A DNA stretch of 64,000 bases from Lujinxingia sediminis (GCF_004005565.1 NZ_SADD01000001.1:62001-126000), one strand, 5' to 3'. Shown: positions 27,067 to 35,793, counted from the stretch's first letter. A program made the numbers and translations. Notes: generated from the letters alone by a model not told the origin.

Positions 27067-27951
27067 TCAGTGGGACGAGGAGGAGCTGTCGATGCCAACG
27101 GCAGCCGCGCAGGCCGGAGAAGCGTCGGGCGAGGGAGAGACCTCGTAGTGCACGCGCCAGGCCTCGTCGCTGCGCAGCCCGAGGTGATCGAGCCAGGGGA
27201 AGACCTCCTGGTCGACGGTGTGGTAGTAGATCGCTGCGAGCTGGGCGGGCTGGAGGGTTCCGAGGTTTCCGGCTTCGGTATCGACGCTGATCTCGCGTCC
27301 GGCGAGGCGGTCGAGGGTTTGAGGGCCGGCATCAAAGAGGCGCTCGTAGGCAAAGAGCAGCGAGGGGGTGCGGGCACGGGCCTGGCGAGCAGCGTTGCGC
27401 TGGTGAGTGGTGAGGAGCCAGTCGAGCAGGGTGCGCGAGGCGGCCAGGACTTCGGTAAGGCTGCGCTCGATGGTCTCGCAGAGGTTGATGATCGCGTTGT
27501 CGGAGCTGACCGCGCTCAGGCCCAGGTAGGTGGCACGGGAGAGGGTCAGATTAAAGACGAAGATCTCCACGCCAGCATCGAAGATGGCTTCGGGGGTAGG
27601 AGTGATGGCGGTAGCGTGCTCCGGGGGCGCCGGTGGCGAGGCGCCCAGGGCGTCACAGATATGCAGCGTGAGGTAGAGGTGGCGGTTAAGCTCATCGAGG
27701 CTGAAAATTGCGGGACTTAATGCCGCCGCCGGGGCATCGCTGAGACTGATGGCGGCCAGCCAACCGATGATCTGCTCGACGCTCTGGCGGGTGGCCGCGG
27801 CGCGTCGGGCCCATTGCTGTCTGGCGAGCACGCGTTGCTCCGGACGCACCAGTGGGTGATCGGGTCGGGGAGCGGGCCACCGGTGGTCGTCTTCGAGCAG
27901 CGCGCGATGAAGTTGAAAGAGGGCGTCGGAGGTGGCGTGGCGCCTGGTCAT
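27067..27951 (-). CDS. Hypothetical helical protein
   Basis: A 294-residue protein of no recognised family. The open frame begins at 28182, but ATG 27951 (MTRRHATSDALFQLHRALL) is preferred because the upstream part is low-complexity and crosses the divergent promoter zone. The body is alpha-helical (EQIIGWLAAISLSD, NLCETIERSLTEVLAASRTL) and ends in a run of serines and a histidine. No signal peptide or membrane segment. It is divergent from the CYTH gene. Reality is supported by its consistent codon use, not by homology. Confidence 0.6.
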   Translation of the reverse strand: MTRRHATSDALFQLHRALLEDDHRWPAPRPDHPLVRPEQRVLARQQWARRAAATRQSVEQIIGWLAAISLSDAPAAALSPAIFSLDELNRHLYLTLHICDALGASPPAPPEHATAITPTPEAIFDAGVEIFVFNLTLSRATYLGLSAVSSDNAIINLCETIERSLTEVLAASRTLLDWLLTTHQRNAARQARARTPSLLFAYERLFDAGPQTLDRLAGREISVDTEAGNLGTLQPAQLAAIYYHTVDQEVFPWLDHLGLRSDEAWRVHYEVSPSPDASPACAAAVGIDSSSSSH

Positions 27952-28125
27952 GCCTGTGCTCTCGGTGGGGGGGAGGCGATCAGAAGAGGCGGTCGTTGAC
28001 GAGGGCCATCGCGCCGTGCCAGCGTGGCGCGCAGCAGGGCCGTAGCAGTCGGCCGAAAACAGCGCTGGCTTGCGTTCGGAGAAGTTGCTCACCGGGCGCG
28101 TCAGGGCAAGCAGGGCGAGCGCGTG

Positions 28126-28632
28126 ATGGGCATCGAGATCGAGCGAAAATTTCTTGTATGCGATGCGAGCTGGCGGACGCATATTAAGCAGAGTCAGCCG
28201 ATGGCGCAGGGCTATCTGGCAGCTTCACCGGGAACGACGGTGCGGGTGCGGGTGGCAGGCGCGGAGGCGTTTTTGACGCTGAAGGGCCCGGTCAAGGAGC
28301 TTGCTCGGGCCGAGTTTGAGTATGCGATCCCGGTCGAAGAGGCCCGGGAGATGCTCGCGCTTTTCTGTGAGGGGCATCGGCTGGAGAAGGTCCGCCATGA
28401 GGTCGAGGTCGGCGAACATCTCTGGGAAATCGATGAGTTCACAGGAGAGAACCAGGGGCTGATCGTGGCCGAAGTTGAGCTGGCGAGCGCCGATGAGGCC
28501 TTTGTGCGGCCGCGGTGGTTGGGCGCGGAGGTCTCGGGGATGCCCCGATATTATAACTCCCAGTTGGTCGTGCGCCCCTTCGCTTGCTGGAGTGAGGCCG
28601 AGCAGCGCGGTGAGGTTTCGTGTAGAGAATGA
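28126..28632 (+). CDS. CYTH-domain protein (triphosphate tunnel metalloenzyme)
   Basis: A 168-residue single-domain CYTH protein. ATG 28126 gives MGIEIERKFLV with the hallmark ExExK at residues 4-8. Basic and acidic residues of the tunnel follow (TVRVRVAG, FLTLKGP, FEYAIPVEEA, WEIDEFTGE, LIVAEVEL). Bacterial members of this size are usually inorganic triphosphatases. The start has only a weak ribosome binding site. It is 89 bases before the aminomutase beta gene, same direction; no functional tie is obvious. Confidence 0.88.
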   Translation: MGIEIERKFLVCDASWRTHIKQSQPMAQGYLAASPGTTVRVRVAGAEAFLTLKGPVKELARAEFEYAIPVEEAREMLALFCEGHRLEKVRHEVEVGEHLWEIDEFTGENQGLIVAEVELASADEAFVRPRWLGAEVSGMPRYYNSQLVVRPFACWSEAEQRGEVSCRE

Positions 28633-28721
28633 GCTAAGGCTGGCCAGGGCGCTGTGGCAAACGGAAGGCCGGTGAGAACGGATCAGGTGACAGGCAGCGA
28701 TGCTCGATCGCGGAGGTTGTG

Positions 28722-29495
28722 ATGGCAGTAGTAGGACGAGTAGGGGCGACACCGCCCGATCTAACGCGGGTGAGGCCCTACGGCGACACGCTGGATGATG
28801 GCCAGGTGCAGACGAGCTTCACGCTGCCGGTGCCCTGCGGGGAGGAGGCGCGGGAGGCCGCCCGGATGGTCGCGCGGAAGATGGGGCTTGAAGATCCGCA
28901 GGTCTATCACATGCAGGATCTGGGAGAGGGGTATACCTATTTTCTGGTGTACGGGCGTTTCACCGAGGCGATCGACTTTACGCAGATTCAGGTGGCGAAG
29001 GTCGAGAGCGAGCGCATGGATTTCTATGCGATCAACGCCTACATCGAAGAGCAGATCGGGCGGAAAATCACTGTGCTCGGGGCCTGCACCGGCACCGATG
29101 CCCACTCGGTGGGCATCGACGCGATCATGAATATGAAAGGCTACAACGGGGAGTATGGTCTGGAGCGCTACCCGATGATCAACGCCTACAACCTGGGTAT
29201 GCAGGTGCGGAACGAAGATCTGATCGCGCATGCGGTAGAGAAGCAGGCCGACGCACTCCTGGTCAGTCAGGTCGTCACCCAGAAGGATGTGCACATCAAG
29301 AACCTCGCCGAGCTCATCGATATGCTGGAGGCCGAGGGACTGCGCCAGAAGATGGTGGTGGTGTGCGGCGGGCCACGTATCTCTCACGAGCTCGCGTTGG
29401 AGCTGGGGTATGATGCCGGCTTCGGGGCAGGGACGACGGCGCCGGATGTCGCGAGTTATTTTGTGCAGGAGATGGTGACGCGCGGACTTGCGTAG
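28722..29495 (+). CDS. B12-dependent lysine 5,6-/ornithine 4,5-aminomutase beta subunit
   Basis: Adenosylcobalamin-binding subunit of a PLP/B12 amino-acid mutase, 257 residues. ATG 28722 follows GGAGG by 5 bases. The cobalamin motif DxHxxG appears in TDAHSVGID, and the lysine of IMNMKGY lies 11 residues after that histidine, matching the spacing of the PLP-binding lysine known in KamE. The N-terminal YGDTLDDGQVQTSFTLPVP segment is family typical. The alpha (KamD) subunit is not next to it nor elsewhere in the window. It could also be a stand-alone paralog. Confidence 0.86.
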   Translation: MAVVGRVGATPPDLTRVRPYGDTLDDGQVQTSFTLPVPCGEEAREAARMVARKMGLEDPQVYHMQDLGEGYTYFLVYGRFTEAIDFTQIQVAKVESERMDFYAINAYIEEQIGRKITVLGACTGTDAHSVGIDAIMNMKGYNGEYGLERYPMINAYNLGMQVRNEDLIAHAVEKQADALLVSQVVTQKDVHIKNLAELIDMLEAEGLRQKMVVVCGGPRISHELALELGYDAGFGAGTTAPDVASYFVQEMVTRGLA

Positions 29496-29522
29496 ACGTC
29501 GCGATGCCCCTTTGAACTGAAT

Positions 29523-29557
29523 AAAAAACGCCGCGGAGGAGCTCCGCGGCGTTTTTT
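29523..29557. terminator. Bidirectional terminator between aminomutase and pentapeptide genes
   Basis: AAAAAA, a perfect 10-bp stem (CGCCGCGGAG with CTCCGCGGCG) with a 3-base loop, then TTTTTT. It ends transcripts on both strands between two convergent stops. Confidence 0.95.
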
Positions 29558-29576
29558 ATTCGGGGACGCGTGAGGC

Positions 29577-30206
29577 TCAGAGGGCCTTGCGCCGTCCGCT
29601 CTTCTCCAGGAAGCCGTCCGGGAGCTCGGTGGAGCGCAGCACGGTCTCGACGTGATAGCAGTTCTTGGCGTCGACATCGGAGATGGTGGTGGTGTCGAGG
29701 ATGAGCTCGCGCAGGGTGACATGGGACCAGCCGCCGCCGTCGATGGAGACGTTCTGCCAGCGTCCGCCCTTGAAGGTGACGCGCTCCATCATCCAGTCCT
29801 GGGCCGCCAGGCCATCGAGTTCACACTCGTTGAGACGGCAGTCCGTCCACTCGTTGTCGCCGATGACGACCTGATCGAAGGAGCACCGGCTTAAGGTGCT
29901 GGCGTCGAGGGCCCAGCCCTCGTAGCTGCCGCCTTCAAAGTGGCAGTGAAGCAGGGTGACGCCCTCAAAGAAGGCGCCGTCGAGGATAGCATCTTTAAAA
30001 CGCACTTCACTGAGCGTGCAGTTTTCGAAGGCGCAGTTGGTCAGGTCGAGCTCGGAGAAGTCGAAGCCGGTGAGGGTGAGCTCACGGAAGGTCTGGCCTT
30101 CGATGGAGATGGGAGACGACGCGTCGCGCTCCTGGCGAGAGCGCAGTGCGCTGTGGAAAGCCTGGGGGTTTGCGCTTCGGATCAGAGACGCCAGGTTATC
30201 GGACAT
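29577..30206 (-). CDS. Pentapeptide-repeat protein
   Basis: A 209-residue right-handed beta-helix protein. ATG 30206 follows GAGG by about 8 bases. Repeats of A(D/N)LxX-like pentads run from about residue 45 to 190 (FDFSELDLTNCAFENCTLSE, LDGAFFEGVTLLHCHF). Such proteins are often DNA mimics or scaffolds; there is no way to choose here. No signal peptide. It is convergent with the aminomutase gene and monocistronic. Confidence 0.85.
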   Translation of the reverse strand: MSDNLASLIRSANPQAFHSALRSRQERDASSPISIEGQTFRELTLTGFDFSELDLTNCAFENCTLSEVRFKDAILDGAFFEGVTLLHCHFEGGSYEGWALDASTLSRCSFDQVVIGDNEWTDCRLNECELDGLAAQDWMMERVTFKGGRWQNVSIDGGGWSHVTLRELILDTTTISDVDAKNCYHVETVLRSTELPDGFLEKSGRRKAL

Positions 30207-30478
30207 AAAAGAGGCCTCAAGCGGGGGAGACTGCTGAGTCGAGACAGGACAAAAGGAACAGGAGAGGGTTGGGCGTCGCGAAGACGCGCGGCAACTTAGG
30301 CACAAGCGCGGTGGGGTGCAAGTCTCGAGTGCGCGGATGAATCCCCGGCTGGTTGAAGTGACCGGATGACGCCCGGGTGACGCGCGGTGAGGTCAGACCT
30401 TTGGGGCGTAGTCGAACTCTGTGATAAGGTGCGCGCCGAAACGCAGTGGTAAAGACGAGCGGACTTGCAGGAGGATGG

Positions 30479-31297
30479 ATGCGCGGTGGTCTAGGATGGG
30501 TTGGCGGGGTGGTGGGAGCGCTTGCGCTTCTGGTCAGTTCGCCAGTCTGGGGCCAGCAGGATGCCGGCCCGGGCGTTTATTACGGTGATGGGCTTCGCCA
30601 CCTGGCCGAGGGGCGATATGGCGAGGCGCTTATCGATCTCCACCGGGCGTATGGCATCGCCGGCCGGCCGGAGGTGTTGGAAGCGATCGTGGGGGCCTAT
30701 GATGCGATGGGGTTCTGCGAGGCGGCCACGCGTCAGCGCGAGCTCTACGTGGAGCGCCACGGGCAGGCCTCGGCTCCCGGGTTAGAGCGTTGTCTTCGGG
30801 TCGGTCAGGTGGAGCCGATCTGTGAAGGGAGGGAGGGGCGCGTGCTGATCGACGCGATGTTCGAGGTGGAGTGTGGGCAGAGTGTGATGCTGGCCGAGGG
30901 GCGCTATCGCATGGCGTGGGACGGGGGCGACTCTGTGGAGGTGGAAGTGGAGGCGGAGCGCTCACAACAGGTGGAGCTTAAGGAGCTGGCTCCGATCAAA
31001 GGGGCGGTCGCCCGGCTGCGAGGTCCGGGGCTCTTTGGCACGGACGTGCAGCGCCTGCAGCCCAGTGCGCCGAGCTACACGGTGTATCAATCGGCCGACG
31101 GGCTCTATCAGCTCTGGGTACGACCGGCCGATCAAGCACGTCGCTACGAGGCGGTGCCCCGGGTTGAGATCGTATGCCCGGATGATGCTGGCGAGCAGGT
31201 CGACGCGGGCTGTGCCTGGCTTCGTGAGTTGCGCCGGCGCTCCGGGTACACCGACAACCCTACTCGTCTGGAGGTCGTGGTGCCCCGGGTGCGCTGA
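30479..31297 (+). CDS. Secreted protein with TPR-like N-terminal part
   Basis: A 272-residue protein. The frame is open from 30446, but ATG 30479 sits 4 bases after AGGAGG. The signal peptide (GGLGWVGGVVGALALLVSS) is cleaved near VWGQ. One TPR-like helix pair follows (GDGLRHLAEGRYGEALIDLH). The rest is beta-rich with four to five cysteines and a PEGA-like turn. No family recognised. It converges on the ketoreductase-like gene, with only 9 bases between stops. Confidence 0.72.
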   Translation: MRGGLGWVGGVVGALALLVSSPVWGQQDAGPGVYYGDGLRHLAEGRYGEALIDLHRAYGIAGRPEVLEAIVGAYDAMGFCEAATRQRELYVERHGQASAPGLERCLRVGQVEPICEGREGRVLIDAMFEVECGQSVMLAEGRYRMAWDGGDSVEVEVEAERSQQVELKELAPIKGAVARLRGPGLFGTDVQRLQPSAPSYTVYQSADGLYQLWVRPADQARRYEAVPRVEIVCPDDAGEQVDAGCAWLRELRRRSGYTDNPTRLEVVVPRVR

Positions 31298-31306
31298 CGC
31301 GGCGGG

Positions 31307-32959
31307 TTAGCGCTGCATCCCAGGGCGCGATGAGGTGCGCTCAAAGCGAACCTCGGCCATGGCGGGCTCGTCGGCGGAGAGGAGTTCGGTGAGGGCGAAG
31401 TCGCGCGGGCCGAGGTCACCGTGGGTGGGGGCACCGGCGCCGTCGAGGTGGACCAGACGGACCTGCAGGCGCTCGTTACGACGCAGGCTCTCGGCGCGGG
31501 CAAAGTAGCGGATGGCCGAAGCGACCACCGCCGGGGTGCCCGGCCCCAGGCCCACAGCGAGCAGGTTGAGTGGATCGTTGATCGTCATGGCGAGCAGTGC
31601 GTTGAACTCATCGAGGGCCGGGCGGGTGGCGTCCCAGCGCAGCACGTCATCAGGGCGACGCGCAGGGAAGGGCTCGGCGACAATGGCGGCGATAGGCCCG
31701 TGATCGGCGCGAAGGGCGTCCAGGAAGTCCATGGTGGGGAAGAGGCGTTCGAGATCGTAGTCCGCGCTGCGCAGGGCAACCCCACGCTCGGCCATTCGTC
31801 TGGCGAGCTGGGACGAGACGCCCGGTCGGTTGAGCACGGCCACGGGAAGCTCGTGGGCAATCGCCAGGCGTTCGACGGCCGTGGCGAGTACGGCACCGGG
31901 GCCGGGCACGTAAATAAGCGGCGCGCCGGTGTCGTCGAGCCAGGGGGCCGGGGTGGCGCGGTTGGCGAAAGGCTCCCAGCGCACCTCGCGGCGCCCCGAG
32001 GGGCCGAGTGCCACCGGCGAACGCTCGCCGCCTTCAAAGAGCTCGGTGGCGAGATGTTGAGCGATGGTGCGGGTGTCACGGCCTTCGGCGTTGAGATCGA
32101 TGACCTTTATGTTGGCCGCACGATGGCGGAGGCGCAGTGCACGGGAGAGGCCCACGGTGGCGCCGTAGGGGGCGACGACCGGATCGAAAGGCTCCAGACC
32201 GAAGGCACCGGCGGAGTCGAGTACGGCGACAAATCCGGCTCCGGGCTGCATCAGGCGAGTGGTGAAGCGCTCGGCGGTGATCAGGGCGTCTTCAACCACG
32301 CTCATCGCGTCGTCGAGGTGGGCCGGGGCACGTAAACTCCCCAGAAAGATGACCACGTCGGTGGGACCATGGAGATCGGGGCGCCTCCCTTCGACGCGTG
32401 CGCGCACCCCCCGGGCGTTAAGCAGCTCGGCCAGGAGAGGCGCGACTCCGAATCCGTCGTTGGTGATCAGGGCGCGCTGGCCGCGCTTGAGCGCCGGGAG
32501 CGGCTGACCGGGAGCCTCTACCACGCTTAACGTGGGCGTGGTGATGTGGCGCGCCACCGCCCCTGACGAGGACGAAGCCGGTGAGGGCAGGGGCGGAACC
32601 GACGTGCGTGCCGGCAGCTCCGTGTCGGAGAGCGCGCCGGTGGTGGGACTTACCGCCACGTGCGGGGAATGCGCCGCCGGGGCGATGGCTTCTGTAGTGG
32701 CCTCCTCCTCGGGGGGGATCGGCTCGCCAGGTGGTTTTGGTGCCGCTGAGGCTTCCGAGGGCTGCTCGACGCTGGCAAACTGACGGATGGTATCCACCAG
32801 CTCGGCGTGAGATTCGAGGACTCGGGTCAGCGCACGCTGGCTGGCGGCGGCTGATTCCAGGTAGTCGGTGTGGGCCGCTTCCAGGCGTTGTTGCGAACGC
32901 TCCAGACGCTCAATGAGGCGGGGCCAGGGCAGCTGGTCTTTGGAACGGGGGTCACTCAT
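31307..32959 (-). CDS. Degenerate ketoreductase-like protein with N-terminal coiled coil
   Basis: A 550-residue protein. The start is taken at ATG 32959 (MSDPRSKDQLPWPRLIERLE). Residues 10-65 form a helix like the linker helices of polyunsaturated-fatty-acid synthases; a Pro/Ser/Ala linker follows (about 65-150). The remainder resembles the split KR domain of such synthases: a structural half with PYGATVGLSRALRLRH and VIDLNAEG, then a second Rossmann half. The NADPH loop reads VPGPGAV and I cannot find the Ser-Tyr-Asn catalytic set, so the domain is probably non-catalytic. No PKS or Pfa gene is adjacent. Confidence 0.6.
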   Translation of the reverse strand: MSDPRSKDQLPWPRLIERLERSQQRLEAAHTDYLESAAASQRALTRVLESHAELVDTIRQFASVEQPSEASAAPKPPGEPIPPEEEATTEAIAPAAHSPHVAVSPTTGALSDTELPARTSVPPLPSPASSSSGAVARHITTPTLSVVEAPGQPLPALKRGQRALITNDGFGVAPLLAELLNARGVRARVEGRRPDLHGPTDVVIFLGSLRAPAHLDDAMSVVEDALITAERFTTRLMQPGAGFVAVLDSAGAFGLEPFDPVVAPYGATVGLSRALRLRHRAANIKVIDLNAEGRDTRTIAQHLATELFEGGERSPVALGPSGRREVRWEPFANRATPAPWLDDTGAPLIYVPGPGAVLATAVERLAIAHELPVAVLNRPGVSSQLARRMAERGVALRSADYDLERLFPTMDFLDALRADHGPIAAIVAEPFPARRPDDVLRWDATRPALDEFNALLAMTINDPLNLLAVGLGPGTPAVVASAIRYFARAESLRRNERLQVRLVHLDGAGAPTHGDLGPRDFALTELLSADEPAMAEVRFERTSSRPGMQR

Positions 32960-32971
32960 AGGTCTCGTCGC

Positions 32972-33000
32972 TTGCGTTCGGTTCGTCGCTACGGTATGAA
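32972..33000 (+). promoter_or_regulatory. Possible secG promoter
   Basis: TTGCGT and TATGAA are separated by 17 bases, about 115 bases before the secG start, within the divergent region shared with the ketoreductase-like gene. Matches to consensus are moderate. Confidence 0.35.
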
Positions 33001-33114
33001 CTCTCGGCTTTTGGGGCCGCAAAAACTTCGCGCGCGCAGGCTGCGCGGCTTTGCCCCGCAGACAAGTAAAGATCGAACGCGAAAAAATCCAACCTCTCTC
33101 GGTTTGAAACTATC

Positions 33115-33585
33115 ATGCAAACCTTATTGCTCGTCATCCACGTTATTGTCAGCTTCGTTATTGTTGTCGTGATCTTGCTGCAGTCGGGCAAGGGCGGTGG
33201 CATGGGTTCCGGTTTTGGAGGTGCCGCGGCGGTCGGCCAGCAGATCTTCGGTGGACGGGGCGCGGCGACCTTCCTGGGCAAGCTGACCGTGGCACTGGGC
33301 GCGACCTTCTTTGTGACCAGCATGGCGCTTGCCTGGTACTCCAGCCGGCCGCAGTCGGCGCTGGACCTGAGCCAGACTGCCGGCGAGACGCCGCAGTCGC
33401 AGGTCGAGCAGATCATTGAAGAAGGTGGTGGCGGTGCGGCGCCTGCTCCGGCGAATCCAGCGCCGATCGAGCTCAATGTGGAGACGCCGGAAGAGGTGGC
33501 TCCGGCCCCGGCCGAAGAGGTTCCCGCCGAAGAGGCGCCCGCTCCGGCCGACGTGGCACCGACCCCGGCTGAAGAAGCTCCGTAA
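33115..33585 (+). CDS. secG: Protein translocase subunit SecG with extended acidic tail
   Basis: Small subunit of the SecYEG channel. Residues 1-75 carry the two membrane helices (LLVIHVIVSFVIVVVILLQ and FLGKLTVALGATFFVTSMAL) and the loop GKGGGMGSGFGG. The normal protein ends near residue 75-110; here an extra tail to residue 156 is rich in Pro, Ala and Glu (EEVPAEEAPAPADVAPTPAE). The tail should be cytoplasmic if SecG topology holds. Not co-transcribed with a known sec gene; dapD lies 140 bases downstream behind an inverted-repeat zone. Confidence 0.9.
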   Translation: MQTLLLVIHVIVSFVIVVVILLQSGKGGGMGSGFGGAAAVGQQIFGGRGAATFLGKLTVALGATFFVTSMALAWYSSRPQSALDLSQTAGETPQSQVEQIIEEGGGGAAPAPANPAPIELNVETPEEVAPAPAEEVPAEEAPAPADVAPTPAEEAP

Positions 33586-33590
33586 CGAAC

Positions 33591-33608
33591 TGGCGATCGC
33601 GATCGCCA
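33591..33608. repeat. 18-bp perfect palindrome after secG
   Basis: TGGCGATCGCGATCGCCA is its own reverse complement and starts 5 bases after the secG stop. It contains two overlapping GCGATCGC (HIP1-like) elements. It could be an operator or a small stem. Confidence 0.75.
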
Positions 33609-33622
33609 TGAGGCATCTCATG

Positions 33623-33670
33623 CGAGGCCACAGCCGACGACGCGAACGCGCCGCTGCGACTGTGGCCTCG
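33623..33670. other. Long-range hairpin between secG and dapD
   Basis: A perfect 11-bp stem (CGAGGCCACAG with CTGTGGCCTCG) encloses a 26-base loop with its own GCG-rich pairing. No T-tract follows. It may be a terminator-like or processing structure for secG, or a leader element of dapD. Confidence 0.6.
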
Positions 33671-33727
33671 ACGTGTTCTGGCGCTTAGGTTTTGCGCCCG
33701 ACTCTCCTTGACCTGTGAGGTATACCT

Positions 33728-34567
33728 GTGAAGCGTCCCGAACTTCTCAACGCGATTGATGCTCATTTCGAACGCCCGGCCGAGACTCTCGGAGAGGAAG
33801 CGCGCGCCGACTTTGAGGCGTTTCTGAAGCTGCTTGAAAGGGGGGAGGTTCGCGCGGCCTATCCGTCGGAGGAGGGCTGGGTGGTGGAGCCGTCGGTCAA
33901 GCGCGGCATTCTGCTGGGGTTTCGGCTCGGGCAGAACGTCGAGATGGGCGGGGCCGATCTTCAGTTCAGCGATAAGGACACCTACCCGGCCCAGCGCCTG
34001 CCGGTCGTCGAGCGAGGCATTCGCGTGGTGCCCGGGGGGAGCTCGGTGCGACGCGGTGCCTATATTGGCGAGCGGGTCACGATGATGCCGCCGGCGTTTG
34101 TGAACGTCGGGGCGTATGTCGGGGCGCAGTCGATGGTCGACAGCCACGCGTTGGTGGGCAGTTGTGCTCAGATTGGTGAGCGGGTGCATCTCTCGGCCGG
34201 CGCGCAGATCGGCGGGGTGCTTGAGCCCATCGGGCAGACACCTGTGGTCGTCGAAGACGACGCGCTGATCGGTGGTAACACCGGCCTCTATGAGGGCGTG
34301 CAGGTGGGTAAGGGGGCGGTGATCGGGGCGGGGTGTGTGATCACAGCGAGCACGCCGGTCTTTGACCTGGTGCGCGAAGAGGTCTACCGGGCCACGGCCG
34401 AGGAGCCGCTGAAGATCCCGGCCGGCGCGGTGGTGATTCCGGGTAGCCGCCCGGCACGTGGCGAGTTCGCGAAGGCTCACGGGCTGACGATGGCGGCGCT
34501 GTTGATCATCAAGTACCGCGATGATCGCACCGACGCGCGCTCCGCTCTTGAGGAGCTGTTGCGATGA
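33728..34567 (+). CDS. dapD: Tetrahydrodipicolinate N-succinyltransferase
   Basis: Transfers succinyl from succinyl-CoA to tetrahydrodipicolinate in lysine/diaminopimelate synthesis, 279 residues. It starts at GTG 33728. The N-terminal helical domain is followed by a left-handed beta-helix of hexapeptide repeats with RGAYIGERVTMMPPAFVNVG, VDSHALVGSCAQIG, HLSAGAQIGGVLEP and EDDALIGGNTGLYEGV, the DapD signature. Its last bases overlap the next gene's ATG (ATGA), an aminotransferase, so both are translated as a unit. Confidence 0.95.
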   Translation: MKRPELLNAIDAHFERPAETLGEEARADFEAFLKLLERGEVRAAYPSEEGWVVEPSVKRGILLGFRLGQNVEMGGADLQFSDKDTYPAQRLPVVERGIRVVPGGSSVRRGAYIGERVTMMPPAFVNVGAYVGAQSMVDSHALVGSCAQIGERVHLSAGAQIGGVLEPIGQTPVVVEDDALIGGNTGLYEGVQVGKGAVIGAGCVITASTPVFDLVREEVYRATAEEPLKIPAGAVVIPGSRPARGEFAKAHGLTMAALLIIKYRDDRTDARSALEELLR

Positions 34568-35739
34568 CCCTTCGGCGCCCTCTGAGCCCCTCGGCGCGGG
34601 CGCAGTCGATAAAGCCGACGTTGATCCGCGCGCTTCGCGCCGGAATGGGGCCGGAGACCATCGACTTCGGGCTGGGGCAGACCGACCTTCCCGTCAGCGA
34701 GGCCGCCGCGCGTGGGGCGGCCGCTGTGCTGCGACACGGTACGCGCGCGCCCTACACGCCCAACGCCGGACTCGGGGAGGCGCGCGCCGCGGTCGCCGCG
34801 CATGTGGGTTGTGCGCCCGACCAGGTGATGCTCACCTGCGGCGTGCAGGAGGCCCTGGCGGTCAGCCTGCTGGGGCTTGTGGAGCCCGGTGATGAGGTGC
34901 TGGTTCCCGACCCCGGGTTTCCCGCCTACGCCAATCTGGTGCGGGCCTGCGGCGCGACCCCTGTCGCCTACCCACTGGTGCCTCCTGCGGCCTCTGGAGA
35001 GCCCTGGGGCTTACATCTGGACGCGATCGCCGAGCGGATCGGCCCCTCAAGCCGGCTCATCATCCTCAACAACCCGTCAAACCCCACCGGGACCGTTCAC
35101 AGCGGAGAGGAGCTCGGCCGGCTGGCCCGCTTGATCGAGCGCCACGACCTGGCCTGGCTCGAAGACGCGATTTACGAGGACTATCTCTGGTCGGGAGTGT
35201 TCACCACGCTGAGTGCGTTGGAGTCGATGCAGGCGCGCGGTGTGCGCGTGAGCGGCCTCTCCAAGAGCCACCACGTGATGGGGTGGCGGATTGGCTGGAT
35301 GGTCGCTCCGGCCGAGACGATCGCGGCGCTGACCCCCCTGCATCAGCATCTGGTGACATGTGCTCCCTTGCCCGCTCAGCTGGCGCTGATTGAGGCGCTC
35401 AAGACGCACAGGGAGGCGGTAGCCGATGCCTGCGTCACTCTGGCGGCCCGTCGCCAGACGGTGCAGCGCCTCTTAAGTCCGGTCGAAGGGCTGGGGTTGA
35501 GCGCGATGCAGGGCGCGTTTTACGCGTTTGTGGATGTGCGCCCCTGGCTGGGGCGTTTCGCCAGCTCGCGTGAGCTGGCCGAGGCGCTTCTGGCCGAGCA
35601 GGATGTACTCGTGATCCCCGGTGAGGGGTTCGGAGACGGAGGCCAGGGCTTTTTGCGCATCGCCTATACCGTTGGCGAGCCTCAGTTGAGCGAGGGGCTC
35701 TCACGTCTTACCCAATTCTTAGAGGCATATCGGCTCTGA
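34564..35739 (+). CDS. Class I/II PLP aminotransferase, probable DapC-type
   Basis: Aminotransferase of fold type I, 391 residues, starting ATG 34564 and overlapping dapD by 4 bases. The PLP lysine is Lys234 in SGLSKSHHVMGWRIGW; other conserved parts are NNPSNPTGTVHS, LEDAIYEDYL and GGQGFLRIAYTVGEP. Coupling to dapD suggests N-succinyl-diaminopimelate aminotransferase (DapC), a step after DapD; sequence alone only supports aspartate-aminotransferase family. A more general aspartate or alanine aminotransferase is the alternative. Confidence 0.88.
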   Translation: MTLRRPLSPSARAQSIKPTLIRALRAGMGPETIDFGLGQTDLPVSEAAARGAAAVLRHGTRAPYTPNAGLGEARAAVAAHVGCAPDQVMLTCGVQEALAVSLLGLVEPGDEVLVPDPGFPAYANLVRACGATPVAYPLVPPAASGEPWGLHLDAIAERIGPSSRLIILNNPSNPTGTVHSGEELGRLARLIERHDLAWLEDAIYEDYLWSGVFTTLSALESMQARGVRVSGLSKSHHVMGWRIGWMVAPAETIAALTPLHQHLVTCAPLPAQLALIEALKTHREAVADACVTLAARRQTVQRLLSPVEGLGLSAMQGAFYAFVDVRPWLGRFASSRELAEALLAEQDVLVIPGEGFGDGGQGFLRIAYTVGEPQLSEGLSRLTQFLEAYRL

Positions 35740-35793
35740 GGCGCGCAACTCGCCGACGACCGTTACCATAGCGAGCAATCAGGAGCAGAGAGC

